DNA of 64,000 bases from Mesodorylaimus sp. YZB2_4 (taxonomy: Eukaryota > Nematoda > Enoplea > Dorylaimida > Dorylaimidae): contig JASANH010001319.1 in the NCBI GenBank assembly GCA_030248295.1, positions 62,001 to 126,000 of the forward strand. The letters run 5' to 3'. Of this stretch, positions 23,301 through 36,146 are shown piece by piece (position 1 is the stretch's first letter; each line of letters opens with the position of its first letter). Position numbers and translations under genes: made by a program. The notes under the pieces are model-generated. The model saw only the letters and a list, made by a program, of their open reading frames with translations, did no database searches and was not told the origin of the DNA.

Positions 23301-25228
23301 ACTAACAGTGCCTTAGCTTTAGCCATTAAAATGTCTGATAGGTATGCTTACGAATTGCGTGAGTGCGCTGTCTTCTACGGACCTGTTTGAAGCCTAATTT
23401 TCCTTCTTTCCCAGATGGCAATCAAAATATTCCAGAAAATGCCAGTCCTAATCATTCTAAGTGAATTCTCTGTGCGTACATTTTCTTCAAACCAACAAAT
23501 AAGTAACACTTTGCTTATTTGGCTCATAAAAAAAAGTCTGCCTCGCAGTAGAGTTCCTAACCAGAAGTGTTCTGATGCCAGGTTTCAATTGTGACATTTT
23601 ACGATTTCTTTCAGTACGGAATTCAAAAAAAGGAAGACCAAGATGAAGCGGCGCAAGATTGCGCTGGTCGCATTGGTGCGGCCAAACGAAAGAGTCCCGA
23701 AGAATTAGCCAAGGAGGCCGAAGAAGACGATAGTAAGTTCTGTATGCTCGTGACCTGCATTGAGGCAGCAGCACTTCGCGCAAGAAGTGAACTGCGAATC
23801 TGAGTCCATCGAAAAAGGGTCGAGCGCGTCGGGAACGGAGCTTTAACAAAAATATATTGCTTTTAAAATGCAAACGAAACATCATAAACATTTTTTTTTT
23901 TTCGTATTTCTTCTCATTGTGACTGAACTTTGTTTTTTAGCTTTGATGGGTCAAATGAACGGGATGCTCGACAAGGCCAAGGCTGCTATGTCGGGTAAGG
24001 CAAATGGTCTTGAAACAATTCTTTTGGACATACTGTTCAAATACACTTGACTTCGCCTATTTTTCAGCTTGTTGTATTTCACATTACCTTGCATGGAAAC
24101 CCCTGAGATACTCGCTAATGCAAAATATGTAGCAATATTAATTAATGAAATACGGTACTACAACTGAATTTTTCAATATTCACCAGACATAGTGGCATTT
24201 ACAGTAATTACAATAATTTCCCCTCTAGTTTTGTCCTCAAATAATTGTCCCCCCTCAGACCCATTTGAAATGATTTCCCCTGAGATACTATTTGAATAGT
24301 TATGGTGACTGGAAGAAAGCACAAACCTATGAGATTGAATTATTATCTGACTGATCAACTCTTAGGCTCTAATGGCAAATTACATGTCACTGGCCGGGAT
24401 GCAGGACTGTTCAAGTTATAAGGCAAATGAATCATGAGATAATAAAGTTTTTCAGCCAATTAGAACATGGCTATGACAGTGCCCGCATACGTACAAAAGC
24501 TTTTCTGTCGCAGGTTACGAAAATCTCACAATTCTTTGTGCTCGGAAAGTATAATCGATTAAAAATTTAGTTGGTGAGAATTACGCGTAAAACTAAAAAA
24601 TGTATGGGGGCGAGGGCAATAGGGGCATGTCCTAAAACATGTACGGGTGGTCGGATTGACTTTCCAAGCGCTGCGATCAGTCAAATCGGAAGCATGACTT
24701 GTAGAATGACGCACTTGATTTCATGGCGTGGTTAACCTGTTGATCTGCAGCTTTGACAAGTGATCTGAGGTTATCAATGCGTGCTCGCAGTGACTGCATA
24801 TTCATAAATGAACTCTCAGGTATCTGATCACCATGGCATTCATGAGTGCTCTGTAACTGATCCCAGTGGTCAACTCTTAATCATGATCAGACAAATGGTA
24901 CTGACTGGCATGGACAAATCAATCACTGCTGGAGCTGCAGTCGGAGATTTGCCAACCTGCAACGAGCATGCGTAATCGTCTTGTGGGGCCATCTATCTAT
25001 CACGCTTTGTCAAAAACTATCGATCGATAAAGCAATCATTACAAAGAGACCCGGAGAATTATAATTAAATTTTACTCCTCATACCTACAGTATGCATACC
25101 GTGCAGTAGGTCCATTCCCATGTACAGTTGCAGATGTATTGGGATGTAGACTTGGGTTAATTCACCAGACTTGTTTTTTTTCAGGCGTAGCTGATACCGT
25201 GAAAGGATTCTTGCCTTTTGGGAAATAG
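17393..25228 (+). CDS. cpx-1: Complexin (SNARE-complex regulator of synaptic vesicle fusion)
   Basis: Cytosolic presynaptic protein that binds the assembled SNARE bundle and both clamps and promotes vesicle fusion. Exons 17393-17447, 21854-22029, 23615-23732, 23941-23994 and 25185-25228 join in frame to 148 residues. Exon 1a codes MAGFVMKQAIGGKISGMK, like the N-terminal domain of other complexins. Exon 2 carries a Gly/Glu-rich accessory part and the start of the central SNARE-binding helix, EKHRKMEIEREKMRQDIRDK. Exon 3 continues YGIQKKEDQDEAA. Exon 4 gives LMGQMNGMLDKAKAAMSG. The last exon gives VADTVKGFLPFGK and stop, an amphipathic C-terminal helix like the DTVIKYLP segment of mammalian complexin 1; there is no CAAX box. 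The tyrosine of mammalian KYAKM is histidine here. A second first exon at 21396-21441 gives another N-terminus. Intron 1a is 4.4 kb. Confidence 0.93.
19905..20235 (+). repeat. Interspersed repeat family D, copy 1
   Basis: Marked by 'tcatattctgcagtacgggg', 'tcgatatctcccgaaccgat', 'catcaaaatccatccagcag' and 'tagcacaggcacagctccta'. Related blocks occur near 26780, 37320, 39835 and 53480. No protein is encoded and the class is unknown. Confidence 0.7.
21396..21441 (+). CDS. Alternative first exon 1b of complexin
   Basis: ATG at 21396 opens 15 codons (MNMIVGGMLGGNPLG) plus one base, ending in the same phase as exon 1a, so it joins exon 2 at 21854 in frame and makes a 145-residue isoform. The donor reads G|gcaagt, a GC-AG intron, the only non-GT donor used here. 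No acceptor lies before it, so it is a first exon, probably with its own promoter in 21050-21395. The peptide is Gly/Met-rich and uncharged, unlike the basic N-terminus from exon 1a. Confidence 0.7.
22656..22673 (+). repeat. Poly-G tract, 18 bases
   Basis: An uninterrupted G run inside complexin intron 2. Similar runs occur at 33709-33733 (C on this strand) and 62317-62332. Confidence 0.95.
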
Positions 25229-25704
25229 GACAGTGATCCTCTTGGTTTATTCTATTGTGCAATATATTTTCACCAGTCCAGTCAGTCAACAAATCAGCTC
25301 TCTTGATCGCAGATTTTCAAAATGTGGCTGCCTCTTGCGCATCGTCTCATTCGTCGAAAAATGATTTCTTCTTCGCGTTTTCTAATGATTCTAGGCATGT
25401 TGCCATTCACTTTTTGTAAATTGGGTATTTATACTTTGGTTCCTTTTGGTAGAGTAGCTGTGTTGGGTCAGATTGCGAAGGAGGCAGCTTGGGTGAGCAG
25501 GTCAGGGTGATAGTGCGGCTAGTGGTTGTGCGAGTGTGATAACGCTTGTACAGGATATTTTATCAGCATGACATTGTAATAATTTGGGTATTTCTTACAA
25601 ACATGCAGTATCAGTGTGGTTTTGTACCAGAGAGCACTATTGGTTGTGTCCTATGTTCTATATTGTTTGTGAGTTATGCAGATGGAAGATGATGTGGTTG
25701 ATGC

Positions 25705-25850
25705 GGCTACTGGGCTCGTGGCCCGGTGGGTTGGTGTCTGCCTCTCCCGCCAGGTGCGCATGTACAGGCAAGTGATCGACTAACATGTCCCTTCACCCTC
25801 GAATGGCATATGCGTTTGGTGATGCGGTAAAACAGGAACAGGAACAGCAT
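25705..25850 (+). repeat. SINE-like repeat, family C copy
   Basis: Shares 'gggttggtgtctgcctctcc' and 'tttggtgatgcggtaaaac' with the block at 15655-15880. Ends approximate. Confidence 0.6.
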
Positions 25851-26779
25851 GACATGATGGTACCCTAGTGCTGCATGATTTTAAATGGATCCTACCGAAG
25901 GGACACAAGGCGGCGATGCAAGGCCTCTCTACTAATAATGGAGAACGGTATCTGAAATAATGGAAGCTCGTACATGATCGCGATTCTGCTGGGTAGTCAG
26001 TCTCGCGTTGTTTCGAGGATTGCTTTTTTCTGCCGAAATGTCTCCCATGTCCCGTCAATGAAAGAATGGCAAAGAAAGAAGACTGAGTCGTTGGGTGAGA
26101 TGGGTACGTCCAACATGTGTCCACCCACCCACAAGTGCACTATGCCATGGAGCTAGAATTGTGGTTATGTTTGGAAGAGGTATGGCTGTGGCATCAGGAC
26201 TCATTCTAGTGTGCACAGCAACAGATTTTTGGTGTGTGGGTGTCAAACACGTGCATGCGTGCTGAGAAGACCACTTAGAACTTATTTTGAAATTGGGACC
26301 TTCTCACAGCGACATTTCCATTGGAGCCAGGAAACCAATAAATTACAGTGAGATATTCGTGTATTGACTTTTTCTTTTCCTCAACGCTGTCTTTTCTAAG
26401 GAAATCATCAGGAATGAATGAAAACACAATTCATCAAACCTTATTCTGCAAGGCACCAGAGATCTTTTCTGTGGGCGCGTGACTATTGTGTACTGCAGAA
26501 TTGCAAATCGCAATCTGCAGATCGGATTGACATGTTTCATTTGTCTTATAACTAGAACAGTCCTATCCGTCACACGATTCCGCGAACGGTTCGGCAGGAA
26601 GGAATATCTGTTACAGCATCATGCAGCACACATACAAATTGGGCGACGATTAACCCATCCCTGGTCAAACTGTTAGTAACATCAAGTACCTACTGTACGC
26701 CACCTGTGCTGGAAGATAGTTATAGCGGTTCTACAAAACTACAGTACTTTACGTTAAAAACGAGGGCTATATAGTTCTG

Positions 26780-26995
26780 GGAAGGTTTTTTCGGCGCCAC
26801 TTGGGCAACGTTCGACGGATTCTGATGAAATTTGACCCAAGCATGCGGGACATGGCACCCGAGAACCTACGATGGGATTTCGAGAAATTTTGATCGGTTC
26901 GGGAGATATCGATCGAAAACGACTTCTAAAGTGTGGACCCCGTACTGTAGAATATGAGTCCGCAAGTTTGACCAGGGAAACATGCTTTTCTGATG
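26780..26995 (-). repeat. Interspersed repeat family D, copy 2 (inverted)
   Basis: Reverse-complement match to copy 1: 'atcggttcgggagatatcga' and 'ccccgtactgtagaatatga' are the complements of the copy 1 landmarks. Only the left half of the family is present. Confidence 0.7.
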
Positions 26996-28524
26996 TGACG
27001 GGCTGTAGGATTTCAGAGTGTCAGGGGTGTAGTGTTTACATTCTAGGCCTACACGCAGCCAGTTCCTGGTGCCTGGTCGCCTGTCGAGAACATCAAGAAC
27101 AAGAACATTCGGTCGATAACAATAGAATCCGGTCTGGACCAGAGAAGACCAGTGATAGATGATATAGGATATATGATAACAAGTGATACCAGCATGTTAC
27201 ATGCAAATTGATCTAGTTCCACTGGTATATAAGGTGCCTTAAGGGTATATATGGAGCAGTGTCAGTGTTGTCAGTGTTGCCTTATCTTTTGCCGGGTGCG
27301 GCCTCTAGTAAATTGGACGTGATACAAGAGGTCCGAACCACGGGTACAAATGTAAGTGAATGGGATACAAGAAGTAGCGTAACCCTGATGTGCTTATGGC
27401 GGGTCCCGGTTTTAGCTATGAGATCAATTCGAATTCAACACTAATCCAATCCAAGACCTACAAGCCGAACCAAATTTCTCATCAAAATCTGATTTTTATT
27501 TAGAAATTTTTTCTCATTGTACCGTGGCTCATTTTTAGAAAATGGGGGGGGGCGTGGTTTAGCTTTAAATGAAACATCGGTCTCTTAGCGAATAGCTATG
27601 TGACAACCGATTTCTGAATTATCATAATGTTTGTGCATAAATAAAGGCTCTAGTTCAGCACTTGCAGCTACTGTAGCATAGTCAAATATCTTTTCCGATA
27701 ACTTTGGAAAATTCTAATTTAGTTCTACCATCCGACGAGACAAGACCCTCAGTAATATTTTACACACTGCAAAATACTCGGTCGCTCCCGAAAATGGATA
27801 TATTGCGACCATGGGACACTGGCACCATGCTCATTGGTCATAGAAGCTATCTTCAACAGATCGATATTAGTATCAATTTCTGCCGCAGAACATACGAAGA
27901 AGGCTGTTTCTAGTAAAATGCAAAATCTGTAGGATTCACTGTTTACCTGTGCGCTGCTTGAAACTTTTATTAGGCGGGAGAAAATCCGTTGTGGGTGGGC
28001 CTGACAGAAAACTTACAATACTCATCTTTCGCTAACTTGGCACACCCAGACTACAGAAAATCCTGATATCCGAGCGGACTTCATGTCAAAAATGTACGGA
28101 TATGCGTGCTTCCACACCAGGCCACATGGGATCCATCGTGGAAAGAGGGTTGTCCATGTGGGGCCAGCATGGAAATTACTCATATTCGCGTAAATCCAGA
28201 AACGATTGATGTAATATAAAATCATATCCGCAAGGAGCCCTGATCTTAGCCATTGTCCCTATAGGCAGACCTGCATGTGAAATTAAAAATGATTTCTCTA
28301 ATTTCTGCATTATGCATACCATAAAGCCGATGAAGAGTGATCGAGTAAAGTAAACACTGTTTGACGGCCATAAATTTATGGATGAAAGTGAAGAGCAGGA
28401 TAGTGTCCAGCAGATGACTGAAAAGGTAAAGGAGGAGAGGACAAGGAGAGGAACATAAATCTCCAAAATTTTTTTCAGGTTTTCCTGGCTTTCCAACCTT
28501 GTATGACTTCTATGATATTGTATG

Positions 28525-28650
28525 ACTAGCAGGTGTCTGCCTCTCGCGCTGGGCACGCATTGACAGGGGAGGGTTCGACTCCCGCCTGGGTTAAAATTAT
28601 TGTCAAATATGTGTTCCCCAACCCTCGAGTGCGCTGCTATGGATAAAGTA
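28525..28650 (+). repeat. SINE-like repeat, family C copy with tRNA-like B box
   Basis: Begins with gcaggtgtctgcctctcgcg and has gggttcgactcccgcctggg, a tRNA B-box/T-arm-like segment, followed by 'ttccccaaccctcgagtgcg', which recurs in related form in other family C copies. Confidence 0.6.
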
Positions 28651-28838
28651 TGACATTCTGAGTCTGGCTAACATTTTATGCATCCCCACGTAGAAGTGGC
28701 TGATGCTTGAGTGATCAGTGATGCATTGAAGCTGAACACGTTCAGCTTGAACAGATTGCGTCTTCATTTTCACAACGTGTTGCCTGGTGGCCATGTCTTT
28801 GAGGTCTGCCACCACAAATATCATGGCACTACAAGGGG

Positions 28839-29207
28839 TCATTCCACATTCAATCTTTGTAGTTGTAGTTGTACTGTATTCGAGTCAACATTTACGGCTC
28901 CACTTCGAGCCCAGATGACTTTGGATCCATGGGGATAGCAAGGAGAACATTTGGATTTCGGGAACACCATGGACCCCAAAGTTCCACAACGGATTTCGCG
29001 CACGGAATCCATCAAATTCGACATGGGCCAGAAGCTCGTCCAGGCTGGATCCACTCGACACAACATGGAAGCCATAAATGGAATCCGTGTGCTGACAATG
29101 GTTTGTGGAAAATCTCTGTGACTACGCCGTCTCTTGCCGTTGAGTGCACAGTCGGGTGTTTGGCTAATCGTGAGAAGTAGAATAGCAACAGCAATCTTTG
29201 CATGCAC
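28839..29207 (-). CDS. Possible small secreted protein (122 aa), unrecognised
   Basis: A single open frame starting MHAKIAVAILLLTISQTPDC looks like a signal peptide, followed by a basic stretch GKRRRSHRD and a body with a few cysteines. It has no introns and no family match known to me. A 103-residue frame lies on the opposite strand over the same DNA, so chance openness is quite possible. No promoter or acceptor was seen next to the ATG. Treat as a weak candidate. Confidence 0.25.
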   Translation of the reverse strand: MHAKIAVAILLLTISQTPDCALNGKRRRSHRDFPQTIVSTRIPFMASMLCRVDPAWTSFWPMSNLMDSVREIRCGTLGSMVFPKSKCSPCYPHGSKVIWARSGAVNVDSNTVQLQLQRLNVE

Positions 29208-29429
29208 GCCGATGCATATGGACCTGCAAAACGGGGTCCTGCTATGATTCCAAATGTTCCATTCCTTTTATTTTTTAACTTTGTCATAAGCAGCTGGTAC
29301 CTGCGCATCAGCGACCCGCGAGCCGGTGGGCATTTCTACTGTCTGCGAAACTTTCGCCGCACCTGCTGGCCAAAATTAGTTGCGTGGTTACCATTTTTCT
29401 TTGCACACCTGAAACAATTTTGATCGATC

Positions 29430-31562
29430 GTGTTTACGAAACGTTTTTTAACCGTCGTGTGAAGAATATGCTTCCGACCAGCACCTCGAACTACTGTGCA
29501 ACAAACGCCTCCAATATAATGTTACCCGTATGTAGAAGCAGGTGAGTAAAAATCTTTATCGTAGCGCCTTTTTTAGAATGAGTTTTGAGTAGGCTATGTA
29601 GGGATTACTGGTCTTGCCTATGTTTTTGTTTCCTCACAGGCAATCTCGGCATGTTGATGTTATGATTGGCTGGTAAAAGCTTTGTTTGATGGGCTTGCTT
29701 GGGTTGATCAATGTTCGGCAGGTCCACCGCTTTTCCTGAACTTCTAAAAAAACTTTGCCTCGTGCTTGCGTCGAAACTTAATTCTCTCGGTTTTCTCTTG
29801 GCTATATCCGTCATGGCGTGAAAATGAGGTCGTCGTCTGTTGAGTTCTCTGCCAACCTTTTTGCCTCCGCCAGCTGTAAACCAGACAAGGTGGTAGGTAA
29901 CGTAAAATATGCGCGTTCGATTCGTGCCGTCCGCGAATACAAACACGCACGGTCGGGTCGATAGGGCTCTGCGTAGGTATCATTTGTGCAGCGAGCCTTG
30001 GTTGGTTTGTTGAGCCAGGAACCACCGTTGGTAAACGAGCGGGGGTCCGAGATTTTCTCAACGCGTCTACCTTTCTATATGGTTCACGGTTGGCTAGTGT
30101 GGACTATAGCAAGGTGGCAAGGTCGAATGGCAACGAGGAGAATAGGGCGGATTTGTAATTGTATACAGTGTATGTTGGCACGGAGGGCCCGACTGTGGTG
30201 ATATAGGGCTTTTGTAGGGGAATGTGGCGTGTACATGACTCGTTGATGTCCTTGAAAGATGCGCGGCGCTGCGATGAAGGACAACGTCGACGATCGGCCA
30301 CGCCTAGACTGCGATTTTAACGGCACCTTTCCCTTTAGTCTTGTAAAAACATTGGCCCACCATCCATTTTGTGTTCAGTACACCTATGCCAATCCGATCC
30401 CATCGGGAGATGGTAATGAACGTTTACCAATCACCTACTATTTCATACTAAGGGGGAGTCAAGGTCGTTCGGTCGGTAGGACGTCGGTTGGTCGTACAGT
30501 GCCTCGTGCTGCTCATTTCCAAGTCGGCCGAGGTCATCAAACAATCGCTCGACACGTATCCTATGTTGTGCATGTTTTTATGTATGAATGCGTTTAAAAG
30601 TTTTACTTTTCTTCGGGCGGAACTGGTTAGTGAGTCTTAAAAGGAATTTTTGTTAAGAAAACCAGAATCGGCGAGTGGTATTTTTACGCGTTGATCTAGC
30701 CTGGAAGGATTAGGGGCGGTTTGGTTGGATGGGATAACGATCTTCTCTTCTCGTCTGCTTCTGGTTCTAGTTTCCTTCGCTAACTTTAGAACTTGGGCAG
30801 CCGCAGATAGAGGATTAAGTCGGCGATTTGAGGTTAGCTTAGCTAATTGAGACGGTTAAAGATTAGTCACACAAATATTGGTACCATGCAGATTTCGAAA
30901 GATGGATTCTTGTCGCGGTTTTTGTTTCATTTCAAGTTTCTGTTTTTATTTCTTTTTGACTGAGGTACTGTTTGACATTGCGACATCGCGATTTCATTGA
31001 AAGGACTTCATTCTAATTTGCTATCTGCAGACAAATAAGTTTCATCAAATACTGATTAGCTCACTGTTTCATCACCTGCAGTTTCATGGTTCACTTGTGG
31101 TTAATACGATTGACTCCAACAAGAGTTTAGACATTGTATGTCGCGTAACCTTCTCGTGTTTACACGCATAACTGACCGCCATTTTTTGAAAGGCATGCCC
31201 GGACTAGTTATCCTCGCGACCATGCAGGAACTTGTCCAAATTTTAAAAAGTATTCTTTACATTTTAGGTTGGCAAGGATTCAGCGCTATTGAAATTTTAC
31301 GCATTGCTTCTATTCTCGTGTTCTTGTGGCGTACAAGTGCGCTGTCTATTTTTGAAGTGCAGTGTCAATCTTGTCTTGTTCGTTCTCGTAGCGGGCGTGA
31401 CTACTGTAGTTGGATGGATTTGAATTGAAAGTTTCCGCTTATCAAGTGGTCGACCTGATTTCATAGCGTCAGCGTGGTTTGTGTTTGAAAAAGGATTCGT
31501 GGCCGCCTGATTGATCAGAAAGAGGAATAGCTGCGATTTTAAGCCAAACCTCGTTGATTTAG
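29430..31562. promoter_or_regulatory. CpG-rich upstream region of the RASSF gene
   Basis: About 29700-30600 is visibly richer in CG dinucleotides than its surroundings (for example tcggtaggacgtcggttggt near 30475). Several 60-110 codon frames exist on both strands without recognisable products. It may hold the RASSF promoter or a 5' UTR exon. An acceptor-like cgttgatttag ends at 31562, 12 nt before the RASSF ATG, so the coding exon is probably preceded by an intron or a trans-splice site. Confidence 0.4.
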
Positions 31563-31574
31563 ATATTGAAAACA

Positions 31575-34500
31575 ATGGAATTGAAAGTTTGGGTAGATGG
31601 TGTTCAACGAGTCGTTTGTGGTTTGGCCGAACGTACGACTTGTCAAGAAGTGATCTACGCCTTGGCGCATGCAACACAACGAACTGGGCGATTTGTATTG
31701 GTCGAGAAATGGAGGAAAAGCGAGCGTAGCTTGTCGCCCCATGATCGTCCACTGGAATTGTTATCGAAATGGGGCGAATATGCCAGCGATGTACAATTCG
31801 TGCTGAGATGTTTGGAGGACACGACAATCAATTCTGCCAGTGCAACTTTTCAACAACAGCGGCCAGCCTCGGCTCTCCAACAGCCAATCGGGCAACGATC
31901 GAAGGAAAAGGGGTTGATCGGCGGGGATAGTCAGAGTGGTGCGAGGCATCGGCGTACTATGAACAATAGTTTGGACGAGAATGGAAGTGCCAAACTGATA
32001 ATGCCGTCCGATTTGAGTCCGACGACCACCCTGGTACAAAATGGTTTACGTAACGGTGGTCTTATGAACAGCAACAATGGTGCGATTGATGGACATATGG
32101 AGCGGAAGAGTGGCAGTGCGTCCTTGGCGTCGTCGTCGTCGATGAGTCCCGTGGGCAATATGAATGGTAGTGGAGTTTTAAAACCGTATTTTGTGGATAC
32201 GAGCAGCCCTCAACCCGAATCGGGCACCTTAATTCGTCCGACATCGGCCATTGTGCCCTCGACAACGTCGGCTGCCTCATTCGTACAACATCAACAGCCT
32301 ACGAGTTACGAGGCCGCGCCATCGTCGACCGTACAACAGAACTTTTTAGTACCAGTACGTCGTACAGCGACGGGTACGCTATCGCCGACTCCGCCGCCCG
32401 CGCAGAATCAGCCATATTTTATTCCGGCATTACAACGTTCAACAACGGCCGCTATGCTGGCGAGTAGTGCGTCGACAAATTCTACCACCAACCCCAACTC
32501 TGATAGGCCGCAGCAACAAGCCAGCGCTGGTGGAAGCTTAACCGTTTTGAGTCAGTCGGCGCATGAATCATTGAATTGCCAAATATTAGCCACGTCGAAC
32601 ATGACCATGTCGTCGACTTCGTTCGATAGCAGTGGTACTACGTTGTATTTGGAGAGTAGTTACGCGTCGTCCGTTCAACAGCCATCAACCAATAAACAAC
32701 AATTGGATTTATCTCAAACAAGTTTTTGTAGTTCGTCCATGAGTTCAAATACGTCGACGGGCGCCTTTTCGTCTACGAGTGTACAAAATCAACAAATGGC
32801 TGCGACGAGGGCTCGACCACCACCGCCCTCCTACGATACGTTCGTACAAATGCAGAAACGACGTGATCAACAATTATCGATTATGAGTCGAAGTGTACAA
32901 CCTTCGCCATCGCCAGTGTGTGTTGGACAGGGCATCGTGCAACCCAATGTGATGCATAGGAGTCGAACACCGGTCGTTGCCGCGGAACAACAACGAGTGC
33001 CTGGGCAACAGATGTCAAGAGAACAGTTGATTCGATTGATTGAACAACAACAATTTCAAATACAAACACAATGCCAGACCATTCGTACTTACGATACGGG
33101 TAAGTCAAGTGTGTTTTTGGTACTTTTTGGGCTGGGGCTCATTTACCAACCAGCCTGCCAGGGTGTCTGTCCAAGGGTCGACTACACTATATTTGGGTGT
33201 CTAGTCACCTAATTCCAACATATTAGGCCTGATTTACTTCGCACTGAATTTCCCTCAGTTTACAACCAGTCTCTGGCATTTTGGGAGAAGTGTCACCCAT
33301 CAATTTTTCACTGGGTTTACTGTAAAATGTATTGTAGTAAAGACCTTTGACTTTCACAGGTCTCCTGGACAAGACTGTCTGAAAGCCTCTGGCCCCACCA
33401 AGAGTGAATGAACAAGGTCAAACCTGAAGTTAGTGTCAGCAGAAGTAAAATACGAAATATTCCATTTAGGGAAGAAAGATTTTAGCAAAGTCCTGGTCGG
33501 TTAAAAGCAAATTTAAAAGGTTCCTTGGGCTCATTAGGATTTCACCACTCACCCATGCGAAATAAGAGTAGCCGTAGCTGAAAATTAGGTTCAGATCCTG
33601 ATCCAATGCAGACAAAAAGTGGGTGTTTTGGATGGACGCAAGTCTGTAGCTAGACACTGTAACAGCGGATATGTAACCAACCAAGTATGGGCAAGGGGGT
33701 AGGGGTAACCCCCCCCCCCCCCCCCCCCCCCCCGTTGGGCCGGCCAGGACATTGAAACCCTTCCTCTCGGAACCCCCCCCCCTCAGGCCCAGCAGGAAGA
33801 AAGAAAAGGAAGGAAGCAAAAGCGATCAAATTGTATCTGGGCTGGACCAAGTCCTGACCTGACTGATTAAGCCCTGGCCTCCAAGCACAGGCGCATCCTT
33901 CAGCCAGCCTATGTAAACAGTCATACAGCTCACTCACTCGACTCGACCCAAACCTGACCTGGCCTGACCTGTCTCACACGCAATCAGATCAGGCTTGCCG
34001 TTGTCATTGCACAGGAAATCTAGCCTAGCCTGGCCTGGGCTAGTTCCGCTTTTTTCTTCTCCTTAAGTACAAGTCAGTATATATTCACAAGCTTGACTCA
34101 TTAAGTTCGTAGCCTGACCTACACAATCAGTCAAACACTTCTAAGAAGGGTATTAAAGTCAAGGAAATATTGAAGGATATAAAATGTTGAAGCATAGCTT
34201 TCACAACAGGAAAATGCGTAAAAGGCGCATTATAAAGAAGTAATTTCTAAAAGTTTCGCCTTCGGCGGGGCGGGGACACATCCCACACACCCCACCCCCT
34301 GCGCTACGCGCCCTTGGCCGCTGTGCGGCCAGCATTCATCTTAGCCATCTCTCCGGCCCCCCCCCCCCTAACCAAGCCGACCTTGCCCGTACTTGTATGT
34401 AACCCTCGTGGGCTGGTGGACCTGGGCATAACGAGTAGGAGAGGTTATCAACCTTCCTTGGCTGGGAGACGGGTTGATGTTTCAGCCGTGGGGGTAGTCC

Positions 34501-35721
34501 TGGACTTGCCCTACTGTTAGAAGGAGGGCTTGTCCCACATTCGTTCCTCCGCCCGCCAGGACGGGTAAGATCCTGGGTAACTGATTACCCAGCATTTTGT
34601 GATAATCTGAACGAGATTTATGTATTTTCCAGAAATTTCTTTCTGTAGCGTTTGGGTGCCTGACCTATGTAGCTGTGTAACACTAAAGAGATCTTTTGGC
34701 TCTCACGATCAGTCATCAGCCCTACAGTTCAAGCTGTATTTAAACCTGTACATCCGATATGGAGGTTGGAAGCGAGGCCTAAAAAGACAGAAAGGCCCTG
34801 GCTTGGGGTTTTAGGGCGGAAATTTTTTCGAATTTTCTTCTTGTCTGTTTTTTTCCGAAAGCTGAACGAATTGGGCTAGTGCAGTATGTCGTGCTGAAGC
34901 TAGGGCTTTGACTGTCCATAAATTGCGCATGAAAAAAAGAGACCAGGCGAATAGTTAGCAGTACAACCTGAAAGTTGGATGACTAGCGTGCTTAGTTTTA
35001 GCCTGTAGTGGAACCCCGAAACCAATGTAGTTATTACTCGAAACACCTGTTTGGGGATCACTAGAGATTGTTTAATGCGTCAAATCTGATTTTTTAATCC
35101 TTTTCCTTTTCTCCAATCCTAGAAATTACTCTTCGTGAATGTCCGAATCGTCAATCGCAACAAACGCCGATAATGGAACATTTGCGTCGTGAATTACAAC
35201 AGTTGGAAGTCGAACGCGTGCATGTAAAACAAAAAGTGGAAGAATTAAGAAGACAAAATCTCGACTCGCAATTAGCTACTTTGAGACAAACGTTGGCCGA
35301 AACATTAATGGAAAGTGGGAAATTAGAGGAAAAATTGAAATCGATCGATGCGCAGACTGCGATCAATGAGGAGAAGATACGATCGATTTCGAATGAGTTG
35401 GAACGTGAAAGGGGAGAAATTTTTAATTTAACATCATCGAGTAATTTTAGTTCATCGACTTCTTTGAACGATAGTGTGCTAGCGTCGAATGAAGCATTTG
35501 AAGCGAGGATAAGAAATTTGGATGAAATGTTGAACGCGAGGAGGAAGCAGTTATTGGAAAATGGAACGGGCAATCAAGAACACTCGATTGGATCGCCGAT
35601 AAAAAATCGATCGAGGTCATTCGATAGTAGTTTGCAGCAACAGCAAAAAACACCGACGACTGTTGTGGAATTGACAAATCAGCAAAGGCCTGTTGAAAAT
35701 GCGTCTGGTGTTTGGGTATAA
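31575..35721 (+). CDS. N-terminal RASSF protein (RASSF7/8 type), Ras-association domain plus coiled coil
   Basis: Two exons, 31575-33099 and 35123-35721, join in frame to 707 residues. The start [19 protein letters not shown] is nearly identical to human RASSF8 and opens a Ras-association (ubiquitin-like) domain over residues 1 to about 83, including [18 protein letters not shown] and [14 protein letters not shown]. Residues about 85-480 are rich in Ser, Thr, Gln and Asn and look disordered. Then [18 protein letters not shown] begins a coiled coil that continues across the intron with [20 protein letters not shown] to about residue 600. RASSF7/8 proteins act at cell junctions, in JNK signalling and in mitosis; nothing here identifies which role applies. 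The disordered middle is much longer than in human RASSF8 (about 420 residues in total). The ATG at 31575 fits the family start exactly. An AATAAA signal lies 420 nt after the stop. Confidence 0.92.
33709..33733 (+). repeat. Poly-C tract, 25 bases, in the RASSF intron
   Basis: Uninterrupted C run, with a second C run at about 33773-33782 just downstream. Confidence 0.95.
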
Positions 35722-36140
35722 ATTTGAAGGGCGTTGATTGTGACTAAAATCCGAAAATCTGCCTGATTAGATCTGGTTGGGTTATGAAATGGATTGGTCA
35801 TGTTCTCATTATTAGAGTATCTTTAGTTTTTGATTTTGGGAAAATATCTCTAGCCAGACGTTGATTTTAGGCGACCTAATGTAAAAAAGTGTAAATTTTT
35901 TTATTTGTCAAGGTGAATTTATGGACCAAGAAAATGTGGGGCTTACTGTACATGAAATGTTTAGGTGCAAAAAAGGATCAAATTTTTTTGGTTAATTTTA
36001 GTTTGAACCAGAATTTATTGTGATTATACAATTTTGTTCACTTATGGAACTACTTATAATTTTGGGTTAGCTTTGTTAGAGTTGATGAATCTGTATTTTT
36101 TTATTATTTTCTCTGGCATTTCGGAATTCGTCCTCAAACA

Positions 36141-36146
36141 AATAAA
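36141..36146 (+). terminator. AATAAA polyadenylation signal for the RASSF gene
   Basis: AATAAA in the context caaataaatgtg, about 420 nt after the RASSF stop codon, and the first perfect match found downstream on that strand. Confidence 0.55.

Larger units (their letters stand above)
25229..28838. other. Intergenic region after complexin
   Basis: No supported coding exon. It contains SINE-like family C copies at about 25705-25850 and 28525-28650 and a family D copy at about 26780-26995; the rest is unassigned. Confidence 0.5.

Noticed and set aside
30259-30597. 112-codon plus-strand frame upstream of RASSF
   Set aside because: CpG-rich DNA keeps frames open; composition is odd (SVGRTSVGRT) and no family is recognised.
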